From Paenibacillus tianjinensis (GTDB lineage Bacteria > Bacillota > Bacilli > Paenibacillales > Paenibacillaceae): 64,000 nucleotides of DNA. The DNA lies in contig NZ_CP070969.1 in NCBI RefSeq assembly GCF_017086365.1, forward strand, positions 4,402,001 to 4,466,000, in the 5' to 3' direction. The position numbers and the translations under genes were made by a program. The notes beneath the pieces are model-generated. The model made no database searches and was not told where the DNA came from. It saw nothing but the letters and a program-made list of their open reading frames with translations. Each line of letters begins with the position of its first letter. Within the stretch, counting starts at the first letter, position 1. Shown here one piece after another: positions 18,426 through 26,780 of the stretch.

Positions 18426-18441
18426 TGTGAATTTTTTCACA
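18426..18441. promoter_or_regulatory. Fnr box 2 of nirB
   Basis: TGTGAATTTTTTCACA is a second exact match, centred 21 bp (two helical turns) from box 1, so two dimers could bind on the same face of the DNA. Confidence 0.8.
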
Positions 18442-18489
18442 TTTTACACGCCATGTTAGCTTATCGCGATTCAATGGATATCTCCAACT

Positions 18490-18540
18490 AAAACAGCCAT
18501 GCTTCTCTGCAGCCAGCTGCGGCAACAGAGAAACATGGCT
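18490..18540 (-). terminator. Terminator of the DUF4430-like lipoprotein gene
   Basis: A stem of about 15 bp (AGCCATGTTTCTCTG with CAGAGAAGCATGGCT, one mismatch) followed on the minus strand by TGTTTTAG, 32 bases after the stop at 18572. Confidence 0.75.
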
Positions 18541-18571
18541 ATAGACAAAGACTAGTCAGATTACAGCATCA

Positions 18572-19270
18572 CTATCGCAGTACAAGTGATAACTCCAGTT
18601 CATCCTGTATTCTTAGCTTCATATCGATACCGCTGTCTAGTAGCGTCTTATCGTTCAATTTCAGCTTCCATTCCTCATTGGTAAGCGGTTTATACTCCTT
18701 GACAGTCAGCACAGTCTTATTATTCTCCGCCAAATGAACAATTCCGCTGCTCAGAAGCAGGCCCCTTACAGACAGATTCTCCGTAAACGGCTGAACGTAT
18801 GAATGTGTCAGCTCCGGCTGCTCACTCCCCCCGTTCACTTTAAAGATAACAGGCTGAAACGGAGTATTGGGTGCCGCCGCCTGTGCAGTAATCACTAGAT
18901 TATCTTCCTGCTTAACTCTGGTATCCATATCTGTAATCCGCTTGCCGTTCAATTGAATTTCCCACACCATATCTTTCGCCAATGATACTTTATTTACAGT
19001 AAGCAGCGTAGATCCGTCTTCAGCAAAAGTGACGAGACCGCTGTTCTTAAGCAATTCCTGAATCGTTATCTCCTGCTTATACGCATCACTAAGCTGTCTG
19101 CCTGAACTCCCGGTCAGATCATTATCTCCCACCCTAAGGGAAAAACCAGGCTGGGTTGCCCCGGCGTCTGCAATATTTCCCTCCAGATTGCTATTAAGCT
19201 CAGAACAGCCTCCCATGATCACGACAAATAGAAGGCCCAGACATACGCGCCACATCAACTTCACAGACAT
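18572..19270 (-). CDS. Lipoprotein with two DUF4430-like repeats
   Basis: A 232-residue protein opening MSVKLMWRVCLGLLFVVIM with a lipobox MGGC, so it is probably anchored outside the membrane. The rest is two similar domains of about 85 residues: each has a strand pair, an ITIQELLKNSGLV or LSVRGLLLSSGIV helix, a LLTVNK/VLTVKE strand and a W-x-I/L-x-LNGK/LNDK motif. This resembles DUF4430, a beta-grasp fold found at cell surfaces and in cobalamin-binding proteins. The start at 19270 fits the signal peptide; the frame stays open to 19435. Function and ligand unknown; it sits between two Fnr-linked units but has no Fnr box. Confidence 0.65.
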   Translation of the reverse strand: MSVKLMWRVCLGLLFVVIMGGCSELNSNLEGNIADAGATQPGFSLRVGDNDLTGSSGRQLSDAYKQEITIQELLKNSGLVTFAEDGSTLLTVNKVSLAKDMVWEIQLNGKRITDMDTRVKQEDNLVITAQAAAPNTPFQPVIFKVNGGSEQPELTHSYVQPFTENLSVRGLLLSSGIVHLAENNKTVLTVKEYKPLTNEEWKLKLNDKTLLDSGIDMKLRIQDELELSLVLR

Positions 19271-19449
19271 TCCCGGCACCGCCCTTTTTTGCCTGATCAC
19301 AGCTTCCAGCATTTCTCTCAGGCTTGTAGTCTTTATGTATAGTGTCCTTTTCGCTTCATTATTTTCACATGATTTATTAATTAAGGCAATATGAACATGG
19401 CCCTTCTGCTTAAAAAAATATCTCCGCCCGCGCAATTCCGGCAGTACAA

Positions 19450-19479
19450 CAAAAAAAGTCCCCGGAGGGACTTCTTTTT
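19450..19479. terminator. Hairpin after the iron-sulfur repair gene
   Basis: AAGTCCC and GGGACTT form a seven-bp stem with A-rich left and T-rich right flanks, so it can work in both directions. It follows the ric stop by 14 bases. Confidence 0.7.
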
Positions 19480-19492
19480 ACATTTCACCGGA

Positions 19493-20218
19493 TTATTGGT
19501 AGCGCAGGAAAAGGTTATTATTCTCCAGATGCACATGCTCGAAGGTCATTCCTTCCAGCTCCTCGAGCCGGGCATACGTCAACCGGTAAGTCGTGCAGGC
19601 ATGCTCGGGCGGGGTGAAGTCATTCGTCACCGCGCGGAGCTCACGCAAAATCTCGCCTGCTCCATCATGTTCCGCTTCCAGTCCCGTCAGGAGGCCACGC
19701 AGTTCAGCCAAAGCTTCCTCGCTCGGATTCGCGCTGTAGGCGAGCATTTTCGGGAACTCAATTTCTTCTTCCTGTGCTGTATGCTTCAGCAGATCTTCAC
19801 GCAGCAGGTTGAATAAGCGGTAAACTTCGGCCAAATGCGGGGAATCCTCGCCGTGGACTCGGAATACCTTGGTTACGTTCTGGCTGATCAAAGGCAGCTC
19901 TTCACGCAGATACCGGTGATGCTTGTTCACGATATGTTCCACCAGTTCCTCTGAAGTTGCTCCGTTCCACTTGGTGTCTTCTTCTAGCACAGGATGCTCC
20001 TGGGCCAGCTTGTGCAGATCGCTTAGCATCGCATCCGAATCAAGCCCTTTCTCTGCAGCTGCCTCCGCCAGCGGCTTCACTCCTCCGCAGCAGAAATCGA
20101 TCCGTTGTCCTTTGAAATAATCCGCCGCCTTAGGAAATTGCAGTACGATATCTCTCACCAGATCCTCGCCGCTAAAGCTAAGCGCTTCTGTTGTATGGTT
20201 TAATTGATTGGCCGTCAT
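19493..20218 (-). CDS. ric: Iron-sulfur cluster repair di-iron protein (Ric/ScdA/YtfE)
   Basis: A 241-residue protein with an N-terminal ScdA_N domain (FPKAADYFKGQRIDFCCGG, conserved cysteine pair) and a hemerythrin-like four-helix domain whose histidines (NKHHRYLREELP, ARLEELEG..FEHVHLENN) would hold a di-iron centre. Members repair Fe-S clusters damaged by nitric oxide or oxygen. A GAGGGAGG site precedes the ATG at 20218. An Fnr-like box lies near -40 of a candidate promoter, which fits induction together with nitrite reduction, a source of nitric oxide. Confidence 0.92.
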   Translation of the reverse strand: MTANQLNHTTEALSFSGEDLVRDIVLQFPKAADYFKGQRIDFCCGGVKPLAEAAAEKGLDSDAMLSDLHKLAQEHPVLEEDTKWNGATSEELVEHIVNKHHRYLREELPLISQNVTKVFRVHGEDSPHLAEVYRLFNLLREDLLKHTAQEEEIEFPKMLAYSANPSEEALAELRGLLTGLEAEHDGAGEILRELRAVTNDFTPPEHACTTYRLTYARLEELEGMTFEHVHLENNNLFLRYQ

Positions 20219-20266
20219 ATGGGGCCCTCCCTCACGTTATTGGTTTAGGTTTTTCTTTACTCCTAC

Positions 20267-20309
20267 ACCATAACGCTCACCGGAACCTCAGCTTGTGATT
20301 GTACGCACA
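20267..20309 (-). promoter_or_regulatory. Fnr-like box and -10 element of ric
   Basis: TGTGA-N6-GCACA (one mismatch to the Fnr consensus) at 20294-20309 and TATGGT on the minus strand at 20267-20272. The box centre is about 32 bp from the centre of the -10, the same spacing as at nirB. Confidence 0.55.
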
Positions 20310-20358
20310 AATATATAAAATTTTATAGAACGAGGAGATTTGATGACAAGCTGCGTAC

Positions 20359-20384
20359 AAAAAACACCTCTTAATAGAGGTGTT
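20359..20384 (-). terminator. Intrinsic terminator
   Basis: AACACCTCT and AGAGGTGTT form a nine-bp stem with a four-base loop; six T follow on the minus strand. It ends the gene at 20407-21129. Confidence 0.85.
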
Positions 20385-20406
20385 ATCCTTGAAGATCTGC
20401 TATACT

Positions 20407-21129
20407 TCACTGAACCGTAGCCTGCATATAGGTCCGTTTGCCCTGCGCATCCTTCAGATAGGGTCCGAGGCCGGCAAAACGGGAATGGTCCACATACACG
20501 CCGGTCATCCATCTGCCTTCGGTCAACCCGCCGTTCCATTGCAGGACAAGATCGGGGGCCGATATCCATTCCTGATATACTTTTATATTATTTTCTTTAT
20601 ATTCTTTAGAAGGTTTGCCGTTCTCCGTCAGACGCAGCTTGTTCAAATAGGTCGGCACAAAATAGGAAGAGATGGTATCCAGATCATCACCGTCCAGAAA
20701 AGCTTCATCACCCAGATACGTCTGAAAAAGCACGGTGTTCTCATACATAGACCAGATTAGCGCCTGCAGAACCATACTCTGCCGGATCCCGTTGTGAAAG
20801 GTAAACAACCGCTGATTGCCTGCAGGTTTTCCTTGTGCAGCAGCTGAAGGCTCCAGGCAATGCCGCTCACAGCCTATACATTTCCAGCCCGAAGGACTCT
20901 GGATCCACTTTTGAAAAACGCTGCCGCTATCATTGTCTCCTTTATATAAAGAAGAGATAATTTCATAGGGTACTCCTATCCACGCATCCCACAAGGAATC
21001 GGGAAGATGGCCGTGCAGCATGAACAGCGCTTTATCATAAATGAGCTGCACTTTGATCGAAGCGGCTTCCAGTTCGGCAACATCCTCTTTTCCATAGGTT
21101 ATTTCCCGGGAAAACAAGGTGGTTTTCAT
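20407..21129 (-). CDS. Uncharacterised 240-residue protein
   Basis: I do not recognise a family. The protein is soluble, with no signal peptide or membrane helix. It has a WKCIGCERHC segment with three close cysteines near residue 83, a helical middle (IRQSMVLQALIWSMYENTVLFQ) and a mixed C-terminal part. The strong TAGGAGG site before the ATG at 21129, its own terminator and normal codon use support a real gene. The region just upstream of the ribosome binding site is filled by three copies of a 62-63-bp repeat. Confidence 0.7.
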   Translation of the reverse strand: MKTTLFSREITYGKEDVAELEAASIKVQLIYDKALFMLHGHLPDSLWDAWIGVPYEIISSLYKGDNDSGSVFQKWIQSPSGWKCIGCERHCLEPSAAAQGKPAGNQRLFTFHNGIRQSMVLQALIWSMYENTVLFQTYLGDEAFLDGDDLDTISSYFVPTYLNKLRLTENGKPSKEYKENNIKVYQEWISAPDLVLQWNGGLTEGRWMTGVYVDHSRFAGLGPYLKDAQGKRTYMQATVQ

Positions 21130-21146
21130 CTTCCTCGCCTCCTAAA

Positions 21147-21333
21147 AGTTTTGTTAGCGTTACATCTTCGAGTCACAACGACAAAACTTGCTACGAAAGC
21201 ATACACTTAGTTTTGTTAGCGTTACATCATCGAGTTCACTACGACAAAACTCACTTCGAAAGCAAACACTTAGTTTTGTTAGCGTTACATCTTCGAGTCA
21301 CTACGACAAAACTCACTTCGAAAGCATATCACG
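21147..21333. repeat. Three tandem 62-63-bp repeats with inverted-repeat arms
   Basis: Units begin at 21147, 21209 and 21272, each starting AGTTTTGTTAGCGTTACATC and containing ACAAAACT about 33 bp later, so each unit can form a stem of AGTTTTGT with ACAAAACT. Units differ by a few substitutions and one indel. The rest of the 406-base gap (21334-21474) is AT-rich with a terminator at its far end and no gene that I can see. Confidence 0.9.
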
Positions 21334-21474
21334 AAAGCATATCCCAATTTTGGTTGCGCTTCCACAATAAATATGCAGAATATTGATAGGTACTGAACAG
21401 GCGGGTGGCAGCAGTTTTTTTCTATTATATTACATCCAGCAGTGAGTTGTGCAAGTTTTATTTATTAAAATTTG

Positions 21475-21511
21475 AAAAAGCCCCTTCTCCGTCACACGGA
21501 TAAAAGGGGCT
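21475..21511 (-). terminator. Terminator of the HxlR-type regulator
   Basis: AGCCCCTT and AAGGGGCT form an eight-bp stem; five T follow on the minus strand. It is 25 bases after the regulator stop. Confidence 0.8.
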
Positions 21512-21535
21512 ATCAATAGGACACTTATGGCGGGA

Positions 21536-21853
21536 CTACTCGACCCAGCTCTCGGCCCAGGACTGAATCTGCTGCATAACCGGCTCAAGTGCACGGCCTT
21601 TAGGTGTTAATTCATACTCAATGCGCACCGGTGTTTCAGGGTACACATGTCTTACAAGAATACCTTCGCATTCCAAATCCTTCATTCGTTCAGACAGCAT
21701 CTTATCGCTCATCGACGGAATCAGTCCCGAAATATCCTTGAAACGCTTCGGGCCGCTCATCAATGTCTGGATAATAAGTCCATTCCAACGTTTGCCTAAG
21801 AAAGAGAAGGCCGTTTCGAATCTTGGGCACATCGTCAGCTGATGTTCTTCCAT
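21536..21853 (-). CDS. HxlR-family transcriptional regulator
   Basis: A 105-residue winged-helix protein with the HxlR pattern CPRFETAFSFLGKRWNGLII, a recognition region RFKDISGLIPSMSDKMLSERM and the wing ILVRHVYPETPVRIEYELT. One cysteine (Cys9 in LTMCP) is at the place used for redox or aldehyde sensing by some relatives. ATG 21853 is preferred over GTG 21862 because the AGAGGTG site is spaced correctly for it. AGTTAGTA-type repeats lie upstream (21880-21900). Target genes unknown. Confidence 0.88.
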   Translation of the reverse strand: MEEHQLTMCPRFETAFSFLGKRWNGLIIQTLMSGPKRFKDISGLIPSMSDKMLSERMKDLECEGILVRHVYPETPVRIEYELTPKGRALEPVMQQIQSWAESWVE

Positions 21854-21979
21854 TGTTCTCACCTCTCAGTTGTGAAACTTACAATTAGTTAGTATATATA
21901 ATTTTAACACATTTAAAGCATAATGAACATCGTTTACCAAAAAAAAGTTCATCAGCCCCACCTTATTATATCCTCGGTG

Positions 21980-22303
21980 TCAATCCCCTGTGCCTTGCCG
22001 CGGCTTGCGCTGGGCAATTGCCTCTGTGACCACGTATGCAAGGTCATCGTTGCTGTATAAGGACAGCACACCGAGAACCGTATCATCAGAAATATAACCT
22101 GCCTCATCCTCAGGTACAGTAAGTGCAAGTGCATGGCTAAGTGCGGCATTGCCTTCCTGCTGCGGATAAGCCTGCAGATAGAGTGCATGCGGATCAAGCC
22201 CGTTGTTCACACACCACTGGGCAAACACAAGAATCATCATTTCCTCATCCCGCTTATAGCTCTCGATGATCTGTTCCTCCATTGATTTGCGGTAATCGTC
22301 CAT
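21980..22303 (-). CDS. Conserved hypothetical protein, 107 residues
   Basis: A small acidic soluble protein (MDDYRKSMEEQIIESYKRDE) with a central ALYLQAYPQQEGN segment and a basic tail. No known domain is recognised. The ATG at 22303 lies 25 bases after the upstream oxidoreductase stop, so the two are probably one transcript. The 20 bases after the stop hold no clear terminator. Confidence 0.65.
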   Translation of the reverse strand: MDDYRKSMEEQIIESYKRDEEMMILVFAQWCVNNGLDPHALYLQAYPQQEGNAALSHALALTVPEDEAGYISDDTVLGVLSLYSNDDLAYVVTEAIAQRKPRQGTGD

Positions 22304-22328
22304 ACCCGTACTCCTCTCTGTTCATCTG

Positions 22329-23264
22329 TCAATCGGCAAGCTCTGCCGCCAGCTTATGGCTCGCTAGCACAGCAGAAGCTGAAATGCCGCATTGCTCCGG
22401 TGTATTCATGGTATTTAGAAAATGGTTCACGACACCGCTGAAGCCCCTCCGCTCCAGGACCGTATCCCAGCTTCCGAAGCCTTGAGTACGCGGCAGCGCA
22501 CCCTTCTCATATAAAGTCGCCCGTTCCATATCGGATACTTCCACCGATCTTCCGCTGCCGTGAAGCTCCAGCTTCTCAATGTCCGCTCCGGCATCCCGGA
22601 CCATACTGTACATTCCGGTAGCACCTGAATTCCAGCCAAGCATTCCGGAAGATTGCAGGAGCCGTCCTTCACTGTCGGAATTCAGGCTGCTTCTCAGCAG
22701 CTCATAATCATTGCCGCACAGCCAGAGCAGCAGATCCAGCATATGAATCAGGTCATCATGGATGGTCTCGCGGCTGCTGCCGGATTGCAGCTTAGTGCGG
22801 TGTTTGACCGCATGGCAATGGCTGATGCCGCCCGCCTTCTCAAGCCAGGCTTTGGCTGCCGTATACATCGGGGCGAAGCGGCGGTTAAAGCCGGCAGCGA
22901 GGAGCTGTCCTCTATTCTCTGCCATTTCCGCCATCCGCCGTGATTGTTCCAAGTCATAGGAAAGGGGTTTATCTACATATACCGCCAACCCGTGCTCGAG
23001 GCACTTCGTAACAAGCTCATAATGGGTAGGCGTTGGACTGTGCACGAACACGGCATCCAGCTCCCAGGACAGCAGCTCATTCACATCTGTTGTACCCTTG
23101 GGAAAACGGTAGGAGCGGACAGCTCCCTGAACAGTGGATTGTGAATGACTGAGCACACCGACAACCTCCGCCTGATCATGCCGGGAGAGCAGCGGCAAAT
23201 ACACTTTACGGGCAATATCGCCGATTCCGATCATCGCCACTCTTTTACGTACAGGAGTATTCAT
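22329..23264 (-). CDS. Gfo/Idh/MocA-family oxidoreductase
   Basis: A 311-residue NAD(P)-dependent oxidoreductase with an N-terminal Rossmann fold (VAMIGIGDIARKVYLPLL), the family segment VDKPLSYDLEQSRRM containing the catalytic-region EKP-like motif (here DKP), and a C-terminal sheet domain with HDDLIHMLDLLLWLCG. Substrates in this family are sugars or inositols; which one is not visible. It has no sugar genes as neighbours. Confidence 0.85.
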   Translation of the reverse strand: MNTPVRKRVAMIGIGDIARKVYLPLLSRHDQAEVVGVLSHSQSTVQGAVRSYRFPKGTTDVNELLSWELDAVFVHSPTPTHYELVTKCLEHGLAVYVDKPLSYDLEQSRRMAEMAENRGQLLAAGFNRRFAPMYTAAKAWLEKAGGISHCHAVKHRTKLQSGSSRETIHDDLIHMLDLLLWLCGNDYELLRSSLNSDSEGRLLQSSGMLGWNSGATGMYSMVRDAGADIEKLELHGSGRSVEVSDMERATLYEKGALPRTQGFGSWDTVLERRGFSGVVNHFLNTMNTPEQCGISASAVLASHKLAAELAD

Positions 23265-23398
23265 GGCATATCTTCCTTTACAACTTGTCTTATAGAAGTA
23301 TTATACCGTGACATCCCGCCGGGACAATGATCTTTGCTTCATTAATTACTTTTTTTTCAGTATGATGAGATGAACAGGTTAAGAAAGGGCATAGTAAA

Positions 23399-24019
23399 AT
23401 GAGAAAATGGCTTACAGCAATACTTTATGTTTCGGGTATTATTCTTGCGTTTATCTACAGATATGATCTGCTGGACTGGTTGCGCGAGGATCATAGCCCT
23501 GTTCTGTCCCTTCTGGCCGCAACGGCGCTTGCATTGTTTCCGGTCCTGCCTTATAAGCTAATCATTGGCTTGTTCGGATATGCATATGGGAGTCTCACCG
23601 GAGCGCTGATTTGCTGGAGTGCCACAACACTTGCAGCAGCGATAATGTACGGCCTCGTTAAATATTTGTTCCAAAAGCAAGCCCGAACCTATCTAGCGTC
23701 CGTTCCAGCGCTGGAAAAGTTCACATCCGCTGTGCAGCGGCGTCCGTTCGCCTCCATCATCCTGGCCCGTCTTGCGCCGGTTGTGCCGCAGACTGCAGTA
23801 AATATCTATGCCGGTGCCGCCGGCTTGCCCTTTTGGAGTTATCTCGCCGCTTCCGGACTCGGTAAAATCCCTGGAATCACACTCTACGCGTATCTCGGAG
23901 GGCAGTTATTCGAGCATCCGCGGAGCGCTGTTATCGCAGTAGTACTTTATGCCGCTGTGCTCTTACTGGCCGGTTTGTCTCTGCGCCCGCGTCCAGCCGG
24001 TAGTACAAAAGGCCGATAA
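23399..24019 (+). CDS. TVP38/TMEM64-family membrane protein
   Basis: A 206-residue protein with about five to six membrane segments and the VTT-domain features LFPVLPYKLIIGLFGYAYG and LARLAPVVPQTAVNIYAGAAG. The family is related to DedA and is linked to lipid movement across membranes, but the role of this member is not known. AAAGGGC precedes the ATG. It is a single gene with a modest terminator. Confidence 0.85.
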   Translation: MRKWLTAILYVSGIILAFIYRYDLLDWLREDHSPVLSLLAATALALFPVLPYKLIIGLFGYAYGSLTGALICWSATTLAAAIMYGLVKYLFQKQARTYLASVPALEKFTSAVQRRPFASIILARLAPVVPQTAVNIYAGAAGLPFWSYLAASGLGKIPGITLYAYLGGQLFEHPRSAVIAVVLYAAVLLLAGLSLRPRPAGSTKGR

Positions 24020-24031
24020 GAACTGAAGGAC

Positions 24032-24060
24032 GGTGCTGGCAGACAGCGCCTCTTTGCTTT
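24032..24060 (+). terminator. Weak terminator after the TVP38-family gene
   Basis: GGTGCTG pairs with CAGCGCC (one wobble) and is followed by a T-rich tail. Confidence 0.4.
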
Positions 24061-24116
24061 ATAATTAAATTGAATTGTGATCTATTTAATTGCATTCTAC
24101 GGATGGAGGGATATTT

Positions 24117-25103
24117 ATGAGTGATGTTCAGTCTGACAATATAGGCTTCAAGACGGAAAAAGCGACCTTTGCAGGTGGATGTTTCTGGTGTATGGTATCT
24201 CCTTTTGAAGATTTACCGGGAATTGAAGGGATCATTTCCGGATATACAGGCGGACATACGGTTAATCCGACCTATCAGGAGGTTTGCTCGGAGACAACCG
24301 GGCATGTCGAAGCGGTTCAGATTACGTTTAACCCGGATATTTTCCCGTACAGCAAGCTGCTTGAGCTGTTCTGGCAGCAAATTGACCCTACCGATGCCGG
24401 CGGCCAGTTTCATGACCGCGGAACTTCCTATGGTACGGCAATCTTCTATCATTCTGAAGAACAGCGGCTCGAAGCAGAAGCTTCCAAAGCTGCACTTGCG
24501 GCCAGCGGACGTTTTTCAGCACCGATTGTGACACCGATTCTTCCAGCCAAGCCATTCTATCCTGCTGAAGAATATCACCAGGATTATCATCATAAGAATC
24601 CCGGACATTACAAACGTTACCGGAAGGGCTCCGGCCGGGAGGCCTTTATAGAAACCCACTGGAAGCATAAAGAGGACAAACAGAGCCTTAAGGAGCGGCT
24701 AACCCCGCTTCAGTATGAAGTAACCCAGAATAATGCTACCGAGTCACCCTTCCACAATGAATTCTGGGATCACCATGGTGACGGCATTTATGTAGATATC
24801 GTATCCGGCGAGCCGCTGTTCAGCTCCCAGGACAAGTACGATTCCGGCTGCGGCTGGCCAAGCTTTACCCGCCCGATCCGCGACTATGCGGTCAAAGAAA
24901 AAACAGACCTCAGCCATCTGATGATCCGTACAGAAGTACGCAGCAAAACCGCCGATTCGCATCTCGGCCATGTATTCAACGATGGTCCCGGAGAGAACGG
25001 TCTGCGCTACTGCATTAATTCAGCGGCACTGCGGTTCGTCCCCAAAGAGGATCTGGAAAAGGAAGGCTATGGCGAGTACCAGGTGCTTTTCCAGCATGCA
25101 TAA
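24117..25103 (+). CDS. msrAB: Fused peptide methionine sulfoxide reductase MsrA/MsrB
   Basis: A 328-residue fusion. Residues about 15-170 are MsrA, with the catalytic cysteine in AGGCFWCM and [15 protein letters not shown]. Residues about 195-320 are MsrB, with zinc-type cysteine SGCGWPSF, the catalytic region [17 protein letters not shown] and the active-site cysteine in [13 protein letters not shown]. It reduces both stereoisomers of methionine sulfoxide in oxidised proteins. The start at 24117 is set by GGAGGG 7 bases before it. No signal peptide, so it acts in the cytoplasm. Confidence 0.95.
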   Translation: MSDVQSDNIGFKTEKATFAGGCFWCMVSPFEDLPGIEGIISGYTGGHTVNPTYQEVCSETTGHVEAVQITFNPDIFPYSKLLELFWQQIDPTDAGGQFHDRGTSYGTAIFYHSEEQRLEAEASKAALAASGRFSAPIVTPILPAKPFYPAEEYHQDYHHKNPGHYKRYRKGSGREAFIETHWKHKEDKQSLKERLTPLQYEVTQNNATESPFHNEFWDHHGDGIYVDIVSGEPLFSSQDKYDSGCGWPSFTRPIRDYAVKEKTDLSHLMIRTEVRSKTADSHLGHVFNDGPGENGLRYCINSAALRFVPKEDLEKEGYGEYQVLFQHA

Positions 25104-25126
25104 GCTATAGGCCCATTTCACAACAC

Positions 25127-25171
25127 AAAGCCTCCAGTCCGTGATCCTGCGGATTTGGAGGCTTTATTTTT
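25127..25171 (+). terminator. Intrinsic terminator of msrAB
   Basis: AAAGCCTCCA and TGGAGGCTTT form a ten-bp stem followed by ATTTTTC. Confidence 0.85.
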
Positions 25172-25230
25172 CGCTCAAAACCGAACTGTTCATAAAAGCC
25201 GGCTTTGCCGCTCGCGGAGGACAGCTGGAT

Positions 25231-26382
25231 TTACCCTTTGTTCTCCGGCTCTTTGTTAGATTCCTCTACGACAGGTGCTTCAGCCTGAATTTCCTCTCCT
25301 CTGTTCTGTCCCGGCAATCCCCGGTTTTGCTTACGATTAGACTCCCGGATCCGCTGCAGATAACCGTCATCCCGCCGCTTTAACTTTTTCCGCAGCCACA
25401 GTACGATAACAAGAATGATTCCTGCAACAATCAGGATAGGAAGTGCAGCCGCCAAGAAAACGATCAGCCACTGGAACATGACAGACAAGGCATGCAGACT
25501 GCTCGTCAGCGCATCGGAAGCCCTCGTCAGCAGCGGCCCCTGCTTTTTTTGCTGGATATCCGCGATACTTTTGTCGGTCTGATAGAGCCGCAGCTCTACA
25601 GTGGAGAAAGATACATTCTGATCAATGTAACGCATTCTGCCTTTAATTTGTTCGATTTGCTCCTGAATTGCACCAAGCTGATTGGCAAAAGCAACGAGAT
25701 CCGCGGATTTGGTCGCTTTTTTCATAAATTCGATATATTGGCTCTCCATCAGCTGTTTGGCTTTGAGCCGTGACTCCAGATCCACATATTCTTCCGACAC
25801 ATCCTGGCCTTCAATATTCCGCTGAATCCCCTCATTTTTGATTTTCTCCAAATTATTCAGAAAAGGGGAAAAGCCGGACGCAGGAACCTTCATAATAAAG
25901 GTCCCGCCCTTTTCGTATTCAGACATGCTCTCCGTGAATCCAATGATATATCCACCGGCCAGCGTAATCATGTTCCTTACTTCAGACTGTGCAGCAGCGT
26001 AATCTTCGACCTCCATCGTAAGGTTTGCTTTATACATCAGCTTCTTGTTCAGCCCCGCTACGACATCAGTACCAGTCAATCCCGCCGCTGCTTCTGCCGC
26101 CTTATCTGAATCAGAACCCTTTACTGAGTCTTTACTTCCAGCAGCTGCATCAGCTGAGCTTACGGTTGAATGCTCACTCCCAGATTGCATTTCAACCTCA
26201 TCAACGGCAGCAGGTGCTGCTTCCTCAGCAGGAGCATTCGCTGCTCCTTGATCTGCCTTCATGTTGGTTGTGCTCGCTGAATTAGCCGCCGAATTATCAT
26301 TGCTGGAACCACAGCCAGCCAGTACAACCGCCAAAACTAATAATCCCGCCAAGTAATGCAGACCCCATTTGCGCATTCTCAT
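25231..26382 (-). CDS. DUF4349 lipoprotein
   Basis: A 383-residue protein. The signal peptide ends at a lipobox LAGC, followed by an Ala/Ser/Glu-rich linker to about residue 105. The DUF4349 domain follows (KLMYKANLTMEVEDY, GGYIIGFTESM, FIMKVPASGFSPFLNNL) with a coiled-coil (QLGAIQEQIEQIKGRMRYI), then one membrane helix near residue 315 and a basic cytoplasmic tail. The domain's function is not established. It stands alone as a single gene. Confidence 0.85.
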   Translation of the reverse strand: MRMRKWGLHYLAGLLVLAVVLAGCGSSNDNSAANSASTTNMKADQGAANAPAEEAAPAAVDEVEMQSGSEHSTVSSADAAAGSKDSVKGSDSDKAAEAAAGLTGTDVVAGLNKKLMYKANLTMEVEDYAAAQSEVRNMITLAGGYIIGFTESMSEYEKGGTFIMKVPASGFSPFLNNLEKIKNEGIQRNIEGQDVSEEYVDLESRLKAKQLMESQYIEFMKKATKSADLVAFANQLGAIQEQIEQIKGRMRYIDQNVSFSTVELRLYQTDKSIADIQQKKQGPLLTRASDALTSSLHALSVMFQWLIVFLAAALPILIVAGIILVIVLWLRKKLKRRDDGYLQRIRESNRKQNRGLPGQNRGEEIQAEAPVVEESNKEPENKG

Positions 26383-26561
26383 TCCTCCAAAAGTGTAGTG
26401 GATTCCCGCTTCTTTTGTAAAAATAGTTCCGCAGATACCCTTTGTCTATTTTGGTGATAATCCGCCTAACTCTTTGACGCTCCAGATACTGGAAGGTTGC
26501 ATGAAAACTATGGATTCGAAGCCTTTTTCGAACCTTTTTTTCCAAAATTAACAATCTGCAT

Positions 26562-26600
26562 AAAAAAAACAGGAACATTCAGCGGCTGAACGTTCCTGTT
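26562..26600 (-). terminator. Strong minus-strand terminator with no minus-strand gene before it
   Basis: CAGGAAC-A-TTCAG and CTGAA-C-GTTCCTG form a long stem with a three-base loop, followed on the minus strand by eight T. The gene-free stretch 26383-26780 holds this hairpin, a TATAAT readable on both strands near 26627-26634, and the structured segment listed next; 26400-26560 shows nothing I recognise. Confidence 0.7.
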
Positions 26601-26660
26601 TGCGAACCCATTCTATATTTGCTACAATTATAATGTCTGAAAAAGGCAAGGAAATCCAAA

Positions 26661-26724
26661 TACCCTTTATTCAGAAGAATAAGGGTAAGGTTCTGTTCGG
26701 ACAAGCTCCACCTTGCTGAACAGA
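26661..26724 (+). ncRNA. Two-hairpin structured leader of the DUF1540 gene
   Basis: Hairpin 1 pairs 26661-26672 with 26677-26687 (one bulge, AGAA loop). Hairpin 2 pairs TCTGTTC 26692-26698 with GAACAGA 26718-26724, with an inner CAAG/CTTG. They lie 57 bases before the ATG. Whether they form a regulator or an independent RNA is not known. Confidence 0.4.
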
Positions 26725-26780
26725 GCAGCACTATTTGCACTGAGCATATTACCAATCTACTATAAGGGGAGGTGACCCTC

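Noticed and set aside
21147..21333. CRISPR array
   Set aside because: Whole 62-63-bp units repeat with no variable spacers, and no cas gene is present.
21188..21370. Small plus-strand protein across the tandem repeats
   Set aside because: The frame is only a reading of the repeat units, without an initiation signal.
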